Part shown: positions 17,360 to 26,296 of the stretch, piece after piece
Position numbering within the stretch: position 1 is the first letter of the stretch
Layout of the letters: each line of letters starts with the position of its first letter
DNA from: B46-G9 sp964581175
Lineage (GTDB): Bacteria > Desulfobacterota > DSM-4660 > Desulfatiglandales > Desulfatiglandaceae
Direction of reading: 5' to 3'
Assembly (NCBI GenBank): GCA_964581175.1
Contig: CAZONI010000006.1
Span: forward strand, 1-64,000
Length of the DNA: 64,000 nt
Notes under the pieces: model-generated
Told to the model about the DNA's origin: nothing
The model's input: only the letters and a program-made list of their open reading frames with translations
Database searches by the model: none
Translations under genes and position numbers: made by a program

Positions 17360-17800
17360 ATGAAAAAGTTAGCTGTAGTTCTGGGAACCGTGATGATGAC
17401 CGTTGCTTTCGCCCTTCCTGTCTACGCCATGGGAGGCGGAATGGGAGGCGGCGGCATGATGGGCAATTCGGGAAGTGGTCTGTGGAATGGGTTTCAGCAG
17501 TGGCAGAATCCGGGAAGATATGGCTACCCTCCCGCAGAAACGGGAAGACGCAGCGGGGTGCAGGGCCAGAGATATTATGGGAAATCCAGGGACTTGAGGA
17601 ACCAGATCCAGAGCAAAGAAAATGAGCTGGATGGTCTTTTGAATGCAGCCAATCCCGACGTGAATAAGATCAGGAACCTTCATACTGAGATTCGCAATCT
17701 GAGGGAAAAGCTTGCAGAGGAACAACAGAATTCTGACGTTCGGACAGGCAACATGGGTCCCGGCGGCGGGATGGGCAACTATGATTGGTGGAACCGGTAA
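17360..17800 (+). CDS. ZraP/CpxP-like periplasmic metal-stress protein
   Basis: A 146-residue periplasmic protein with a Sec signal (residues 1-23, ending PVYA). A Gly/Met-rich segment comes next (MGGGMGGGGMMG), then a helical domain of about 72-118 (SRDLRNQIQSKENELDGLL, then NPDVNKIRNLHTEIRNLREKL) characteristic of the heavy-metal resistance/ZraP family. A second Gly-rich tail ends in YDWWNR. ZraP-type proteins are oligomeric chaperones or metal sensors in the periplasm. The start is supported by AGAGGAG at 17347-17353. The free YHS gene lies 156 bases downstream in the same direction. Confidence 0.82.
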   Translation: MKKLAVVLGTVMMTVAFALPVYAMGGGMGGGGMMGNSGSGLWNGFQQWQNPGRYGYPPAETGRRSGVQGQRYYGKSRDLRNQIQSKENELDGLLNAANPDVNKIRNLHTEIRNLREKLAEEQQNSDVRTGNMGPGGGMGNYDWWNR

Positions 17801-17956
17801 TCCCATATATTCACCCGTGGCCGTCAGCATGGTTTTGCACTTCCAGGTGTCCCCTCTTGGAGATACCGCTATTCCGAGCCCCTTCGTGGGAAGGGGCCAT
17901 AACATACCGGCTGCCCCCATAGAGGGCAGCCGGACATTGAAAAAAGGGAGGTGAAG

Positions 17957-18118
17957 ATGATGGCAGTAGATCCGGTTTGCAAAATGACCGTAGATGAGGA
18001 TAAGGCGGCTGCCACGTATGAGTATAAAGGAAAAACCTACTACTTCTGCGCGCCCGGCTGCAAAAATGCGTTCTCAAAAGATCCAGAGAAATTCCTCAAG
18101 AAAGAAAAGGAAAGATGA
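17957..18118 (+). CDS. Stand-alone YHS-domain protein
   Basis: A 53-residue protein that is a single YHS domain: MAVDPVCKMTV, GKTYYFCAPGC and FSKDPEKFL. It resembles the N-terminal YHS domain of the copper ATPase at 9542-12031. YHS domains bind metal through the paired cysteines and are thought to act as small metal donors or acceptors. The start is supported by GGGAGGTG at 17946-17953; a second ATG follows at once. With the ZraP-like gene upstream this looks like a small metal-response unit. Confidence 0.8.
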   Translation: MMAVDPVCKMTVDEDKAAATYEYKGKTYYFCAPGCKNAFSKDPEKFLKKEKER

Positions 18119-18135
18119 ACCACGAAAATAGCCGG

Positions 18136-18921
18136 CTATGGATAGAAACTCACCTGATAGGTGAATATGGGTTGACTCGCGGTGAGGTTCAATCCTGCCC
18201 AGTTCAGATCACGGGCGGTTTCCCGGCCGGCGGCAAGCTGAAAGAGTGAGGTTTCCAGGGTCTGGGGAAAAGACAGGGAAAAGCCGAGATGAAGCTCGGT
18301 ATTTTCTATGACGGCGTCTATGGCGCACGGCTGCCAGGGGAGAAAACTTTTGCCGTCCCGAATCTCCCGGCCGGTCTTCAGGCGGGAGAACCCGGTCCCG
18401 GCAACCTCATTCAGAAGTATCAACTTTCCCCGGGACTCGAGGTCTTGCCCGTTCACACGCACTTCCAGCCGGTTGTAACCGGTTTTGTACAGGACCCGGC
18501 AATATCCGAAGCTCAAGCCCTGCATCATGGTGCTGCGGATCTGGAAAAGCGTGCACAATACCCGGCGAATTTTCAAGAGGGATCGCTGGAGCCGAGGGTG
18601 CTCCATATACCTCCTGACTATGCCCTCCATCAAGATGGTGAAGGCCGGAGGGACTTTGAACCGCAGTATCTGCCAGGTGTTCGTTAGATTCAGGTGATAG
18701 ACTGTTTCAATCACCCGAGATTGAAGGCTTCGTGAAGAAGCCAGTGACGGGAAGATGGTCTGCCGGGCGGTTTTCAAGACCGGGAGCCCGAACCCGGCCG
18801 ATTCTCCGGCAAAGATATGATCCCGGTAACAGAGGACAGGGCCCTTGGCCATAGCCCTGGTTTTTCCTTCTCCCGCTGAGAAGGGATGGATCAGGTACAG
18901 ATTTTCGGAAAGAGGCAGCAA
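18136..18921 (-). CDS. Conserved protein of unknown function beside the B12 radical SAM gene
   Basis: I do not recognise a domain in this 261-residue basic protein. No signal peptide, TM helix or cysteine cluster is apparent. There is a helical basic middle (about 100-140, with VRRYMEHPRLQRSLLKIRR) and a beta-rich C-terminal half (LEVRVNGQDLESRGKLIL...). The start codon lies 17 bases after the stop of the B12-binding radical SAM gene on the same strand, so the two are almost certainly co-transcribed. It may be a partner or second enzyme of that pathway. Confidence 0.6.
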   Translation of the reverse strand: MLPLSENLYLIHPFSAGEGKTRAMAKGPVLCYRDHIFAGESAGFGLPVLKTARQTIFPSLASSRSLQSRVIETVYHLNLTNTWQILRFKVPPAFTILMEGIVRRYMEHPRLQRSLLKIRRVLCTLFQIRSTMMQGLSFGYCRVLYKTGYNRLEVRVNGQDLESRGKLILLNEVAGTGFSRLKTGREIRDGKSFLPWQPCAIDAVIENTELHLGFSLSFPQTLETSLFQLAAGRETARDLNWAGLNLTASQPIFTYQVSFYP

Positions 18922-18938
18922 AGGGTTATCCTGGATAT

Positions 18939-20342
18939 CTAGAGAGTTACCTGCGGCCTGAAGGCCTTGCGCCGTGACTTAAACTGCTCATAAACGGTCT
19001 CGATACGTCTTCTCAGGTAGTCTTCGTCAAAATCAGACTGGTAGCTCATCCGATTTTCATTCTCATATTGCCAGTCGAATCCTGTATCTATCTTCATAAC
19101 CTTGGAATAAAGCGGCGCGCCGGGTAGAGGAAATGGGACGGTAAAGGAAATTTCATCCAGCGGCAGGGAAAGGGCCCACTCGAATGTGGCTTCGATGGAT
19201 GCATAGGTCTCACCCGGATAGCCCACGATAAAGAACCCGGCGGTACGAATATTACTCTCGGCAAACCATCTGACGGTCTGTTCGGCCACCTCCGTGGTGG
19301 TCTTTTTGTTCATTAATTCCAGGACCTCGTTGCAGCCGGATTCCAGCCCGAAAAACACCTTCCGGCATCCCGCGGCCTCCCACAGGTCGATATCGTTCCG
19401 GGTGATCCTGTCCACCCGGGAGAGACAGAACCATTTCATATCCAGATCTTCAGATATCATCCGCCGGCAAAAGGAGCGGACATGTGCCGGATCCAGGCTG
19501 AAACAGTCATCGGCTATCCAGAGGCCGGTATAGCCGCGATGTTTGATATCCCGGATCTCCTGAAAGATCCGATCCATACTGCGTCGACGAAAGCGATTGC
19601 CGAAGATCGGTTTTGAGCAGAAATCACAGGCAAAAGGGCAACCATAGCTGGTCATGATGCCGGCAAGAGAAAACCCTTCCAGTTCCATCCAAAACCGCTG
19701 GTACCTGGAATGGTCATAATCGCTCCGGTCGGGAAGGGGTAGCCGGTCAAGCGCCTTTTCGTCAGAGGCCCGAGAAGGGGTCCGGACTAATTTTGCACTC
19801 GCGGGATCCCTGTAACAGAGTCCGGGATAATCTTCCGGCCTTTTTAAAAAAGTGGAAAGATCTCTTAAAGACCCTGGGAATTCCATATAATCCCGGCAAA
19901 AGCGCGGAAAGGATTCACCCGCTTCACCGCAGAAAATCAGATCGAAGGCATCTGAAAAACGGCCGGGTCTTAAGGTCGGCAGCGGGCCGCCGCACACCAG
20001 CAGTGTTTCCGGCAGAAGGTCTCGTATTTCCCGGGCCAGGTTTAAGGCATTTTCCGACATGGACAGCATGATATAAACGCCTATGATGCGCGGACGGGCA
20101 GCTGTGATTTTGGAAATCACCTCTTCACGATGTTCAAAGGTACAATCGATCACCTGCGCGGACAATCCCTGCTCCCGTAGAACAGCTGCCAGTTGGGCGA
20201 TCCCCAAGGGGTGAAAGAGCATGGCATTCGGGGCATGAGTAAAGAAATACGGGTAGATCAGGAGGACAGCAATCGATGAGGGGTCGCGTTCACCTTTTTT
20301 GTCTCTTTTTTCTAAAGGGAACTGCGAGGTGTGGACCGGCAT
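18939..20342 (-). CDS. B12-binding radical SAM protein
   Basis: A 467-residue enzyme with an N-terminal cobalamin-binding Rossmann domain (about 24-150, VLLIYPYFF, HPLGIAQLAAVLREQG, IIGVYIMLS, LLVCGGPLPTL). The radical SAM core follows, with YGCPFACDFCSKPIFGNRFR (C-x3-C-x2-C). It is of the B12-dependent methyltransferase/ring-rearrangement group that includes BchE, HpnP and many uncharacterised tailoring enzymes. The later segment GLESGCNEVLELMNKK and FFIVGYPGET are classic for the group. The gene lies 33 bases after the NuoF-like gene stop and so sits at the tail of the nuo cluster; the substrate is unknown. Confidence 0.9.
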   Translation of the reverse strand: MPVHTSQFPLEKRDKKGERDPSSIAVLLIYPYFFTHAPNAMLFHPLGIAQLAAVLREQGLSAQVIDCTFEHREEVISKITAARPRIIGVYIMLSMSENALNLAREIRDLLPETLLVCGGPLPTLRPGRFSDAFDLIFCGEAGESFPRFCRDYMEFPGSLRDLSTFLKRPEDYPGLCYRDPASAKLVRTPSRASDEKALDRLPLPDRSDYDHSRYQRFWMELEGFSLAGIMTSYGCPFACDFCSKPIFGNRFRRRSMDRIFQEIRDIKHRGYTGLWIADDCFSLDPAHVRSFCRRMISEDLDMKWFCLSRVDRITRNDIDLWEAAGCRKVFFGLESGCNEVLELMNKKTTTEVAEQTVRWFAESNIRTAGFFIVGYPGETYASIEATFEWALSLPLDEISFTVPFPLPGAPLYSKVMKIDTGFDWQYENENRMSYQSDFDEDYLRRRIETVYEQFKSRRKAFRPQVTL

Positions 20343-20375
20343 TCTATTGCTCGTTGGAAAACCTGATTTCGAGGA

Positions 20376-21179
20376 TTATCCTTCGGCCGGTTTTTGCGTT
20401 TTCTCCGGCGGCTTGTTCACCAGCGCTTCACAAACCCCCGCCGGGCAGATGTGTTCATCCACATGCAGCTCAAACTCGGCCCTGAAATACTGCAGGGCCG
20501 TAAGGACAGGTCCGCTGCAGACTCGCGCAAAATCACAGTAAGGGGTTTCCTGCATGGCTGTACCGATCAGTTCCAGCCGCTTGAGGTCCTCGAACCGGGC
20601 TTTTCCCTGGATGACCCTGTCAAGGATTTCGCCGAGTTCCACGGAGCCTACCCTGCAGGGTGTGCATTTGCCGCAGGAGACCCCTTCATTGAATTTGACA
20701 AAATATCTGGACACCTGCACCATGCAGAAGCTCTCGTCTATGGTGGCGATAAATCTGGAAGGACGATCGTAGAGGATAAGTCCGGAGGTTGATTTGAACG
20801 GATCTATGAAGAGCAGATCGAAAAGAATATGGCCCATCAGCAGCGTTTCGGCGACCACCTCTCTTGCCCGATCGGCGGTCACGCCCCGGTAGAAAAACCC
20901 CTTCTGGGGAAATCCCAACAATGCACCGTACGGGCAATCTCCTTCACACCCCGCTTTCATCGGTTTGACTAGGATGCCGAGATTCCTGGCCCTGATTTCT
21001 TCTTCCAGGGCCTCCCGCACGCTTTTGCAATCGTACATGCAGCTCTCGGAATGATAACAGACCGTTATGCATGGACGCGTTTCGGATGGGAGGCAGAATT
21101 TCGAGGCATCGGGCTCGGCGCCGACGCGGTTTTCCAGTCTGCTTTCACAGGGTTTCCTTTTCAATAAGGTTAAAGCCAT
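20376..21179 (-). CDS. NuoF-like Fe-S protein lacking the FMN/NADH domain
   Basis: A 267-residue protein. The N-terminal part has a thioredoxin-fold [2Fe-2S] ferredoxin pattern (CYHSESCMYDC, later AGCEGDCPYG), as in NuoE or the N terminus of NuoF/HoxF fusions. The C-terminal part is the NuoF [4Fe-4S] domain with SCGKCTPCR and CDFARVCSGP...FELHVDEHICPAGVC. The glycine-rich FMN/NADH-binding core (GRGGAGFPTG type) is absent. It may therefore pass electrons without oxidising NADH. The ATG at 21179 has GTGAGGC upstream and starts 11 bases after the nuoN stop; an upstream start at 21221 would overlap nuoN. Placement in the nuo operon supports an electron-input subunit. Confidence 0.8.
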   Translation of the reverse strand: MALTLLKRKPCESRLENRVGAEPDASKFCLPSETRPCITVCYHSESCMYDCKSVREALEEEIRARNLGILVKPMKAGCEGDCPYGALLGFPQKGFFYRGVTADRAREVVAETLLMGHILFDLLFIDPFKSTSGLILYDRPSRFIATIDESFCMVQVSRYFVKFNEGVSCGKCTPCRVGSVELGEILDRVIQGKARFEDLKRLELIGTAMQETPYCDFARVCSGPVLTALQYFRAEFELHVDEHICPAGVCEALVNKPPEKTQKPAEG

Positions 21180-21189
21180 TCCATTTGCC

Positions 21190-22611
21190 TCACATAAGCG
21201 CCCTGGCTGCGGCAAGCGCAACTTTCAGAAGCTGGGTGGGGTAAACACCCAGCACGACCATGGCGGTCACCAGCGTGCCGCTGAGGATCTTGGTCGGCAG
21301 AGATACCCGCAGTCCGGGAAGTTCTCCTTCCGGCTCCGTCAGGTAAGCCGCCTTGATCACCAGCAGGTAGTAATAGAGCGATATGGTGACGTTCAGCATG
21401 GCGATGATGACCAGCACCACATAGCCTTTTGCGACTGCCGCCGCAAATACCAGAAATTTTCCCGTAAAACCGATGGTCGGCGGAATGCCCGCCAGACTGA
21501 AAATCGAGAGCATCAGGACCAGGGCCAAAATGGGAGATCTGCGGTGGAGTCCGGCCAGCTGAGAAATTTCCAGATTACTTCCGTCATGAGCGACTTTGAC
21601 CACCACCAGGAAACAGGAAAGGCTCATCAGCATGTAGGCGGCTGCGTAAAAGATCGCGCCCGAATATCCTGCATCGCTCATGGAGAGGATCCCGATCAGC
21701 ACGTAACCGGCGTGGGAGATGGCCGAGTACGCCAGCAGCCGCTTGAGGTCTTTCTGCATGATGGCCACCAGGTTTCCTACGGTCATTGAGGCGATGGAGA
21801 GTATGACCAGCACATGGACCAGATAGAGGCTGCCGCCCCCGCTCAGAGACACCACGCGCACGATAATGGCTATGGCCGCCACTTTTGAAGCTGTGGCGAT
21901 GTAGGCGGCAACCTGGTTCGCAGCGCCCTGATAGACATCGGGGGCCCAGAAATGGAACGGGAATACGGCCAGCTTGAAAAAGAAGCCGCAGAGCACAAGG
22001 AGCAGACCCACGACAGCCGCCGGTGAGGTCATGAGCTCGGGCAGAACCTTGATGATTTCCGCCACGTAGGTGGTGTGCGTCACCCCGAAGATGTAGGACA
22101 GGCCGAACAGCATTACCGCGGACGCCGAGGCGCCGACCATGAGGTATTTGATTCCGGCCTCCACCTGCGAGCCCTCTCCCTTCCTCATGGGAACAAGGAT
22201 GTACAGGGAATAGCTGGAGACCTCCAGGGCCACGTAGATGGTGAGCAGCTCAACGCTGCTGACCAGCATCATCATCCCCACGGTGGAAATGGTCAGGAAC
22301 AGGAAGAATTCCGGGTGATACCTCTGCTCGATGCCGTTCAACTCGGTGCAGAGGCAAATCACCAGAAAGAGGGCCATGCTCAGGATGCTTTTAAACACCT
22401 GGGAAAACAGATCCACCCGGTAGGCCTCGAAGAAGATCGTGCCGTGGAGCCTTACGGAAGCCAGGCATACCAGCACCCCAACGCCGGAAAGGAAAAGAGA
22501 GGCAAAATAGTCACGCCTGGGGTTGGGACGCCCCGCCACCGACAGACCGAAAAGGGCGAGGGCCATCAACAGGAAATAGAGCTCAGGAATAAAGAGAATC
22601 CAATTCATCAC
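21190..22611 (-). CDS. nuoN: NADH-quinone oxidoreductase subunit N
   Basis: Antiporter-like membrane subunit of complex I (473 residues, about 14 TM helices) that forms part of the proton-pumping arm. Typical NuoN features include SSVELLTIYVALEVSSYSLYILV, KYLMVGASASAVMLFGLSYIFG, and FKLAVFPFHFWAPDVYQGA, the last carrying the TM7-8 Lys/His region. The ATG overlaps the nuoM stop by 4 bases. Confidence 0.96.
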   Translation of the reverse strand: MMNWILFIPELYFLLMALALFGLSVAGRPNPRRDYFASLFLSGVGVLVCLASVRLHGTIFFEAYRVDLFSQVFKSILSMALFLVICLCTELNGIEQRYHPEFFLFLTISTVGMMMLVSSVELLTIYVALEVSSYSLYILVPMRKGEGSQVEAGIKYLMVGASASAVMLFGLSYIFGVTHTTYVAEIIKVLPELMTSPAAVVGLLLVLCGFFFKLAVFPFHFWAPDVYQGAANQVAAYIATASKVAAIAIIVRVVSLSGGGSLYLVHVLVILSIASMTVGNLVAIMQKDLKRLLAYSAISHAGYVLIGILSMSDAGYSGAIFYAAAYMLMSLSCFLVVVKVAHDGSNLEISQLAGLHRRSPILALVLMLSIFSLAGIPPTIGFTGKFLVFAAAVAKGYVVLVIIAMLNVTISLYYYLLVIKAAYLTEPEGELPGLRVSLPTKILSGTLVTAMVVLGVYPTQLLKVALAAARALM

Positions 22612-24086
22612 GGCAATCCATGGATAAAGGGAATAACGGAGGTCTGCACCACATTGAGCATAAACGATGGAAACAGTCCGAAGATAACTATGACCGCAGC
22701 CAGGATGATCCTGGGTATGGCCAGGCCGAATGTCATGTCATGAAGCTGGTCGAAGCGTTTCATCCTTTCTCCGAAGAAGGTACGCTGGACGGCTCGAAGC
22801 ATGAAGAGGGCGCTGACCACCAGGGCACAGACGGCAAGTACGCCCTCTATGGGATAGACCTTCAACGCGGAGATGAAAACCAGGAACTCCGCCCAGAAGT
22901 TGGCCAGGCACGGGATACCGATGCCGGCAAAGGCCCCGAAGATGAAAAAGCCGGAAGCCACCGGCATGGTCTTGCTCAGCCCTCCGAGCTCGGGGATCAT
23001 TTTTGAATGGGTCCGGTCGTAAATGTAGCCCACCGAGGAGAAGAGCAGGGCGGTCATGATCCCATGGGCGAACATCTGGAACACGGCGCCGTTCAATCCA
23101 TCCACGGAGACAGTGGCCAGACCGAGCCCAACGATTCCCATATGAGAGACGCTGGAATAACCGATCACGTATTTGAGGTCGGTCTGGGCCAGTCCCACAA
23201 AGGTACCGTAGACGATGCCGCACGTGGCAAGCAGGGCCATGAGCTGTGCCCAGTACTGCCATCCCTCGGGACAGAGGAACAACGCCACCCGCAGGATTCC
23301 GAATGCCCCGAGCTTCATGAGCACCCCTGCGTGAACCATGCTGACCGAGGTGGGCGCCGCCGAATGACCCACGGGCGACCAGGTATGGAAGGGCCACACG
23401 CCGGCGAGGATGCCGAATCCCAGGTAGAGCAATATGAAGGCGAATTTCTGCTGGGCGGCGGTAAAGGTTCCGGGCTGCATCAGGGAGGGGATATCGAAGG
23501 AATGCAGGCCGGAATTCGCGTAAAGGTAGAGAATGCCGGGCAGAACCAGGGCGCTCCCCGCCAGCAGGTAAAGCGTCAGCTTCATGGCGCCGTATTCTTT
23601 CCGGGTGCTGCCCCAGATGGCGATGAGCAGGTACATGGGGAACAGGGACACATCGTACCAGACAAAAATGAAAAAGAGATCCATGCTCATGAAAAGGCCG
23701 AAAACGCCGGACAGCAGGAGAAAGAGGAGAGAAAAGAATTCCTTCACCCGATTCTCCATCTCCCACATGGTGAGCACCCCGGTAACAAAGACGATACCGG
23801 TCAGCAGGAGCATGGGCAGATTGAAACCGTCGGCCCCGTTGAAATAGGATATGCCCAGGGATTTTACCCACACGAGCTTTTCGGCGAACTGGAGGCCCCC
23901 CTTCTGATCATCGTAGGCAAGAAAGAGGTAGAGAGCGATTGCCAGGGTGATCCCTGAAAAGACAAGGCTGACCCATTTGATCAGCATCTTCCGCTCATCA
24001 GGAATAAAGAGGATTACCAGCAGTCCGACCACACAACTCAGCAGGATAGCGGTAAGAAAAGGAAAGTTGGCAAACTCCACATTCAT
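22608..24086 (-). CDS. nuoM: NADH-quinone oxidoreductase subunit M
   Basis: Antiporter-like membrane subunit of 492 residues. The key glutamate/lysine regions are visible: FFIFVWYDVSLFPMYLLIAIWG and GVWPFHTWSPVGHSAAPTSVSM, followed by HMGIVGLG. Interestingly the TM5 motif reads WYDVSLFPM, where E. coli-type NuoM has a WE-LMLVPM glutamate, an Asp substitution at the essential acidic position. It starts 12 bases after nuoL and overlaps nuoN by 4 bases. Confidence 0.96.
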   Translation of the reverse strand: MNVEFANFPFLTAILLSCVVGLLVILFIPDERKMLIKWVSLVFSGITLAIALYLFLAYDDQKGGLQFAEKLVWVKSLGISYFNGADGFNLPMLLLTGIVFVTGVLTMWEMENRVKEFFSLLFLLLSGVFGLFMSMDLFFIFVWYDVSLFPMYLLIAIWGSTRKEYGAMKLTLYLLAGSALVLPGILYLYANSGLHSFDIPSLMQPGTFTAAQQKFAFILLYLGFGILAGVWPFHTWSPVGHSAAPTSVSMVHAGVLMKLGAFGILRVALFLCPEGWQYWAQLMALLATCGIVYGTFVGLAQTDLKYVIGYSSVSHMGIVGLGLATVSVDGLNGAVFQMFAHGIMTALLFSSVGYIYDRTHSKMIPELGGLSKTMPVASGFFIFGAFAGIGIPCLANFWAEFLVFISALKVYPIEGVLAVCALVVSALFMLRAVQRTFFGERMKRFDQLHDMTFGLAIPRIILAAVIVIFGLFPSFMLNVVQTSVIPFIHGLP

Positions 24087-24098
24087 GAGCTTTTCATC

Positions 24099-25985
24099 CT
24101 AAAAGAAAAAGTAAAGTGCTACCAGGCCCAGGACCGCGAACATCACCATCAGGTTGTATTGGAGCATCCCGGACTGCAGGAAAGAGAGCATCCGGCCGGT
24201 TCCGATCGTGGCCCTGGAGACCCCGTCGATGCCGCCGTCTATGACCCGCCGGTCGTTTCTGGTGAAGAGGTTGGACACAATCCCGTAAATAACATAGTCG
24301 AGGAACAGCCGGTAGAAACGGTCGATGTACCACCGCTCGGCAAAAAGCCTGCAAAGCGGGGGAATGCGTTCCACAAAACCGATTTGAGCAGAGCCCCTGC
24401 GGCCGAATTCAAGCCACGTCAGACCGATCCCCGACAGACCCAGGGCGATGGAGACGTAGAGCACCCAACCATGATGACCGCCTTCGTGGGTTGCAGCCGT
24501 TGCGTAGTGTCCCAGCAGGAAGTCTCTCAGCGGGGCCTCGAAGAAGCCCAGCATTACGGTAACCGCCGCCAGGATGATAAGCGGCCAGCCCATGATCCAG
24601 TAAAGAGTTGCATGATCGCCGTGCCCTTCATGGTGCACGGCTTCCATTTTGTCGGGAAAGAGAATGATGAACAACAGCCGGAACGTGTAATAGGCGGTGA
24701 AAAAAACGCCCAGCAGCGCGACAAGAAGCCAGATGGGATTATGGAGCTCCGCCAGCGCCCCCATGATGGTCTCTTTGCTGAAAAATCCGGAAAAGGGGGG
24801 CAGCCCGGAAAGGGCGGCGCCGCCGACTATCATGCAGACCATGGGGACTTTCAGGCCGCGGCCGCCGTGTCGGCCGATTTCGTACATGTCGTTGGTCTCG
24901 AAATGGTGAATGAAAACCCCGGAGCAGAGGAAGAGGAGGGCCTTGAAGCCGGCATGGGTGGTCAGGTGAAACACCCCGGCGAACAGGCTCCCTGCTGCAA
25001 GGCCCATTACCATATAACCCAGTTGACTGATGGTGGAGTATGCCCATACCTGTTTGATGTCGCGGGTCACCATGGCCATGGTGGAGGCAAGCAGCATCGT
25101 GACGGTGCCGGTGGCCAGGAAAAAGCCCATGGCCACGGCGGAATGGCTGAAAAAAGGGAAAATGCGGGCAAACATGTAGACGCCGGCCGCCACCATGGTG
25201 GCCGAGTGGAGCAGGGCGCTTACCGGCGTGGGTCCTTCCATGGCGTCCGGAAGCCACGTCAGGAGGGGAAACTGCGCGCTTTTGCCCACAACCCCGCCGA
25301 AGATAAGGAAGGCGCACACGGTAATCAGCGCGGGTGACATTCCGGCGGTCAGATTGGGGCCGTTCATCTCCAGGATGTCCAGGTTTCCGAAGTTGAGAAG
25401 GACCAGAACCAGCCCGATGAAAAAGGCGATATCTCCCAGGCGGGTCATCACGAGGGCCTTCTTGCCGGCCTCGGAGGCGCTGAATTTCTGATAGTAAAAC
25501 CCTATGAGCAGATAAGATGCCAGACCCACCAGTTCCCAGAAGATGTACAGCTGCAGCATGTTCTTGGAGACGCACAGGGTCAGCATGGCCCAGGCAAAAA
25601 GGGACTGAAAGGCATAATAGCGGGAAAATCCGGGATCACCGGCCATGTAGCCCAGGGAGTAGACCTGGACCAGGAAACTGATCACAGCCACAATGGTGAG
25701 CATGAGCAGGCTCAGATGGTCCAGCAGAAAACCGAAGGAAATGTGCACGTTTCCCGATACGAGCCATTTTCCGCTGTACTGGATGGGTTCACCGAGGTGC
25801 CAGTAGCGGATCAGCAGAGAGACGGCGCAGATGAGAGAGATACTCACCGCGGCCAGGGAAATGCCGGAGGACAGCCTTGGATTGGGTCTGGTGAAGATTA
25901 TGATCAGCACCATCGAGACAAACGGCAGAAACGTCGCCAGGGTGACTGCCACCAGAGTCGGGTCATGGATCCAGGAGGATATCAT
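24099..25985 (-). CDS. nuoL: NADH-quinone oxidoreductase subunit L
   Basis: Largest antiporter-like subunit (628 residues), with 16 or more TM helices including the C-terminal lateral helix. Motifs include QLYIFWELVGLASYLLIGFYYQ with the essential Glu, KSAQFPLLTWLPDAMEGPTP, LLHSATMVAAGVYM and the HTHAGFKALLFL-type HLTTHAGFKALLFLCSG. It begins 2 bases after nuoK. Confidence 0.97.
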   Translation of the reverse strand: MISSWIHDPTLVAVTLATFLPFVSMVLIIIFTRPNPRLSSGISLAAVSISLICAVSLLIRYWHLGEPIQYSGKWLVSGNVHISFGFLLDHLSLLMLTIVAVISFLVQVYSLGYMAGDPGFSRYYAFQSLFAWAMLTLCVSKNMLQLYIFWELVGLASYLLIGFYYQKFSASEAGKKALVMTRLGDIAFFIGLVLVLLNFGNLDILEMNGPNLTAGMSPALITVCAFLIFGGVVGKSAQFPLLTWLPDAMEGPTPVSALLHSATMVAAGVYMFARIFPFFSHSAVAMGFFLATGTVTMLLASTMAMVTRDIKQVWAYSTISQLGYMVMGLAAGSLFAGVFHLTTHAGFKALLFLCSGVFIHHFETNDMYEIGRHGGRGLKVPMVCMIVGGAALSGLPPFSGFFSKETIMGALAELHNPIWLLVALLGVFFTAYYTFRLLFIILFPDKMEAVHHEGHGDHATLYWIMGWPLIILAAVTVMLGFFEAPLRDFLLGHYATAATHEGGHHGWVLYVSIALGLSGIGLTWLEFGRRGSAQIGFVERIPPLCRLFAERWYIDRFYRLFLDYVIYGIVSNLFTRNDRRVIDGGIDGVSRATIGTGRMLSFLQSGMLQYNLMVMFAVLGLVALYFFF

Positions 25986-25987
25986 AC

Positions 25988-26296
25988 CTAGCCTCGCAGT
26001 TCGCGGGCCTGCTCCACGTCAATGGAGTGGAACTTGTGGAAGACCGCTATAATGATGCTCAGCGCAATGGCCGCTTCCGCCGCTGCTATGCCCATAATGA
26101 AAACCGTATAGATCTGGCCGATCAGCGGGTCGGGGGCGAGATAGCGGTTGAACGCCATGAAATTGATGTTGGCGGCGTTGAGCATGAGTTCGATGCCGAT
26201 CAGCATGCCGATAAGGGACCGGCGGAGAAAAACGGCCACGATCCCGAGTGTGAATAACAGGATTGCTATAAAAAGATAGGTGTAAAGACTATTCAT
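25988..26296 (-). CDS. nuoK: NADH-quinone oxidoreductase subunit K
   Basis: Small three-helix membrane subunit (102 residues) of complex I with the conserved glutamates in the two membrane segments (GMLIGIELMLNAANINFMAF and GIAAAEAAIALSIIIAVF). The start overlaps nuoJ by 8 bases. Confidence 0.96.
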   Translation of the reverse strand: MNSLYTYLFIAILLFTLGIVAVFLRRSLIGMLIGIELMLNAANINFMAFNRYLAPDPLIGQIYTVFIMGIAAAEAAIALSIIIAVFHKFHSIDVEQARELRG

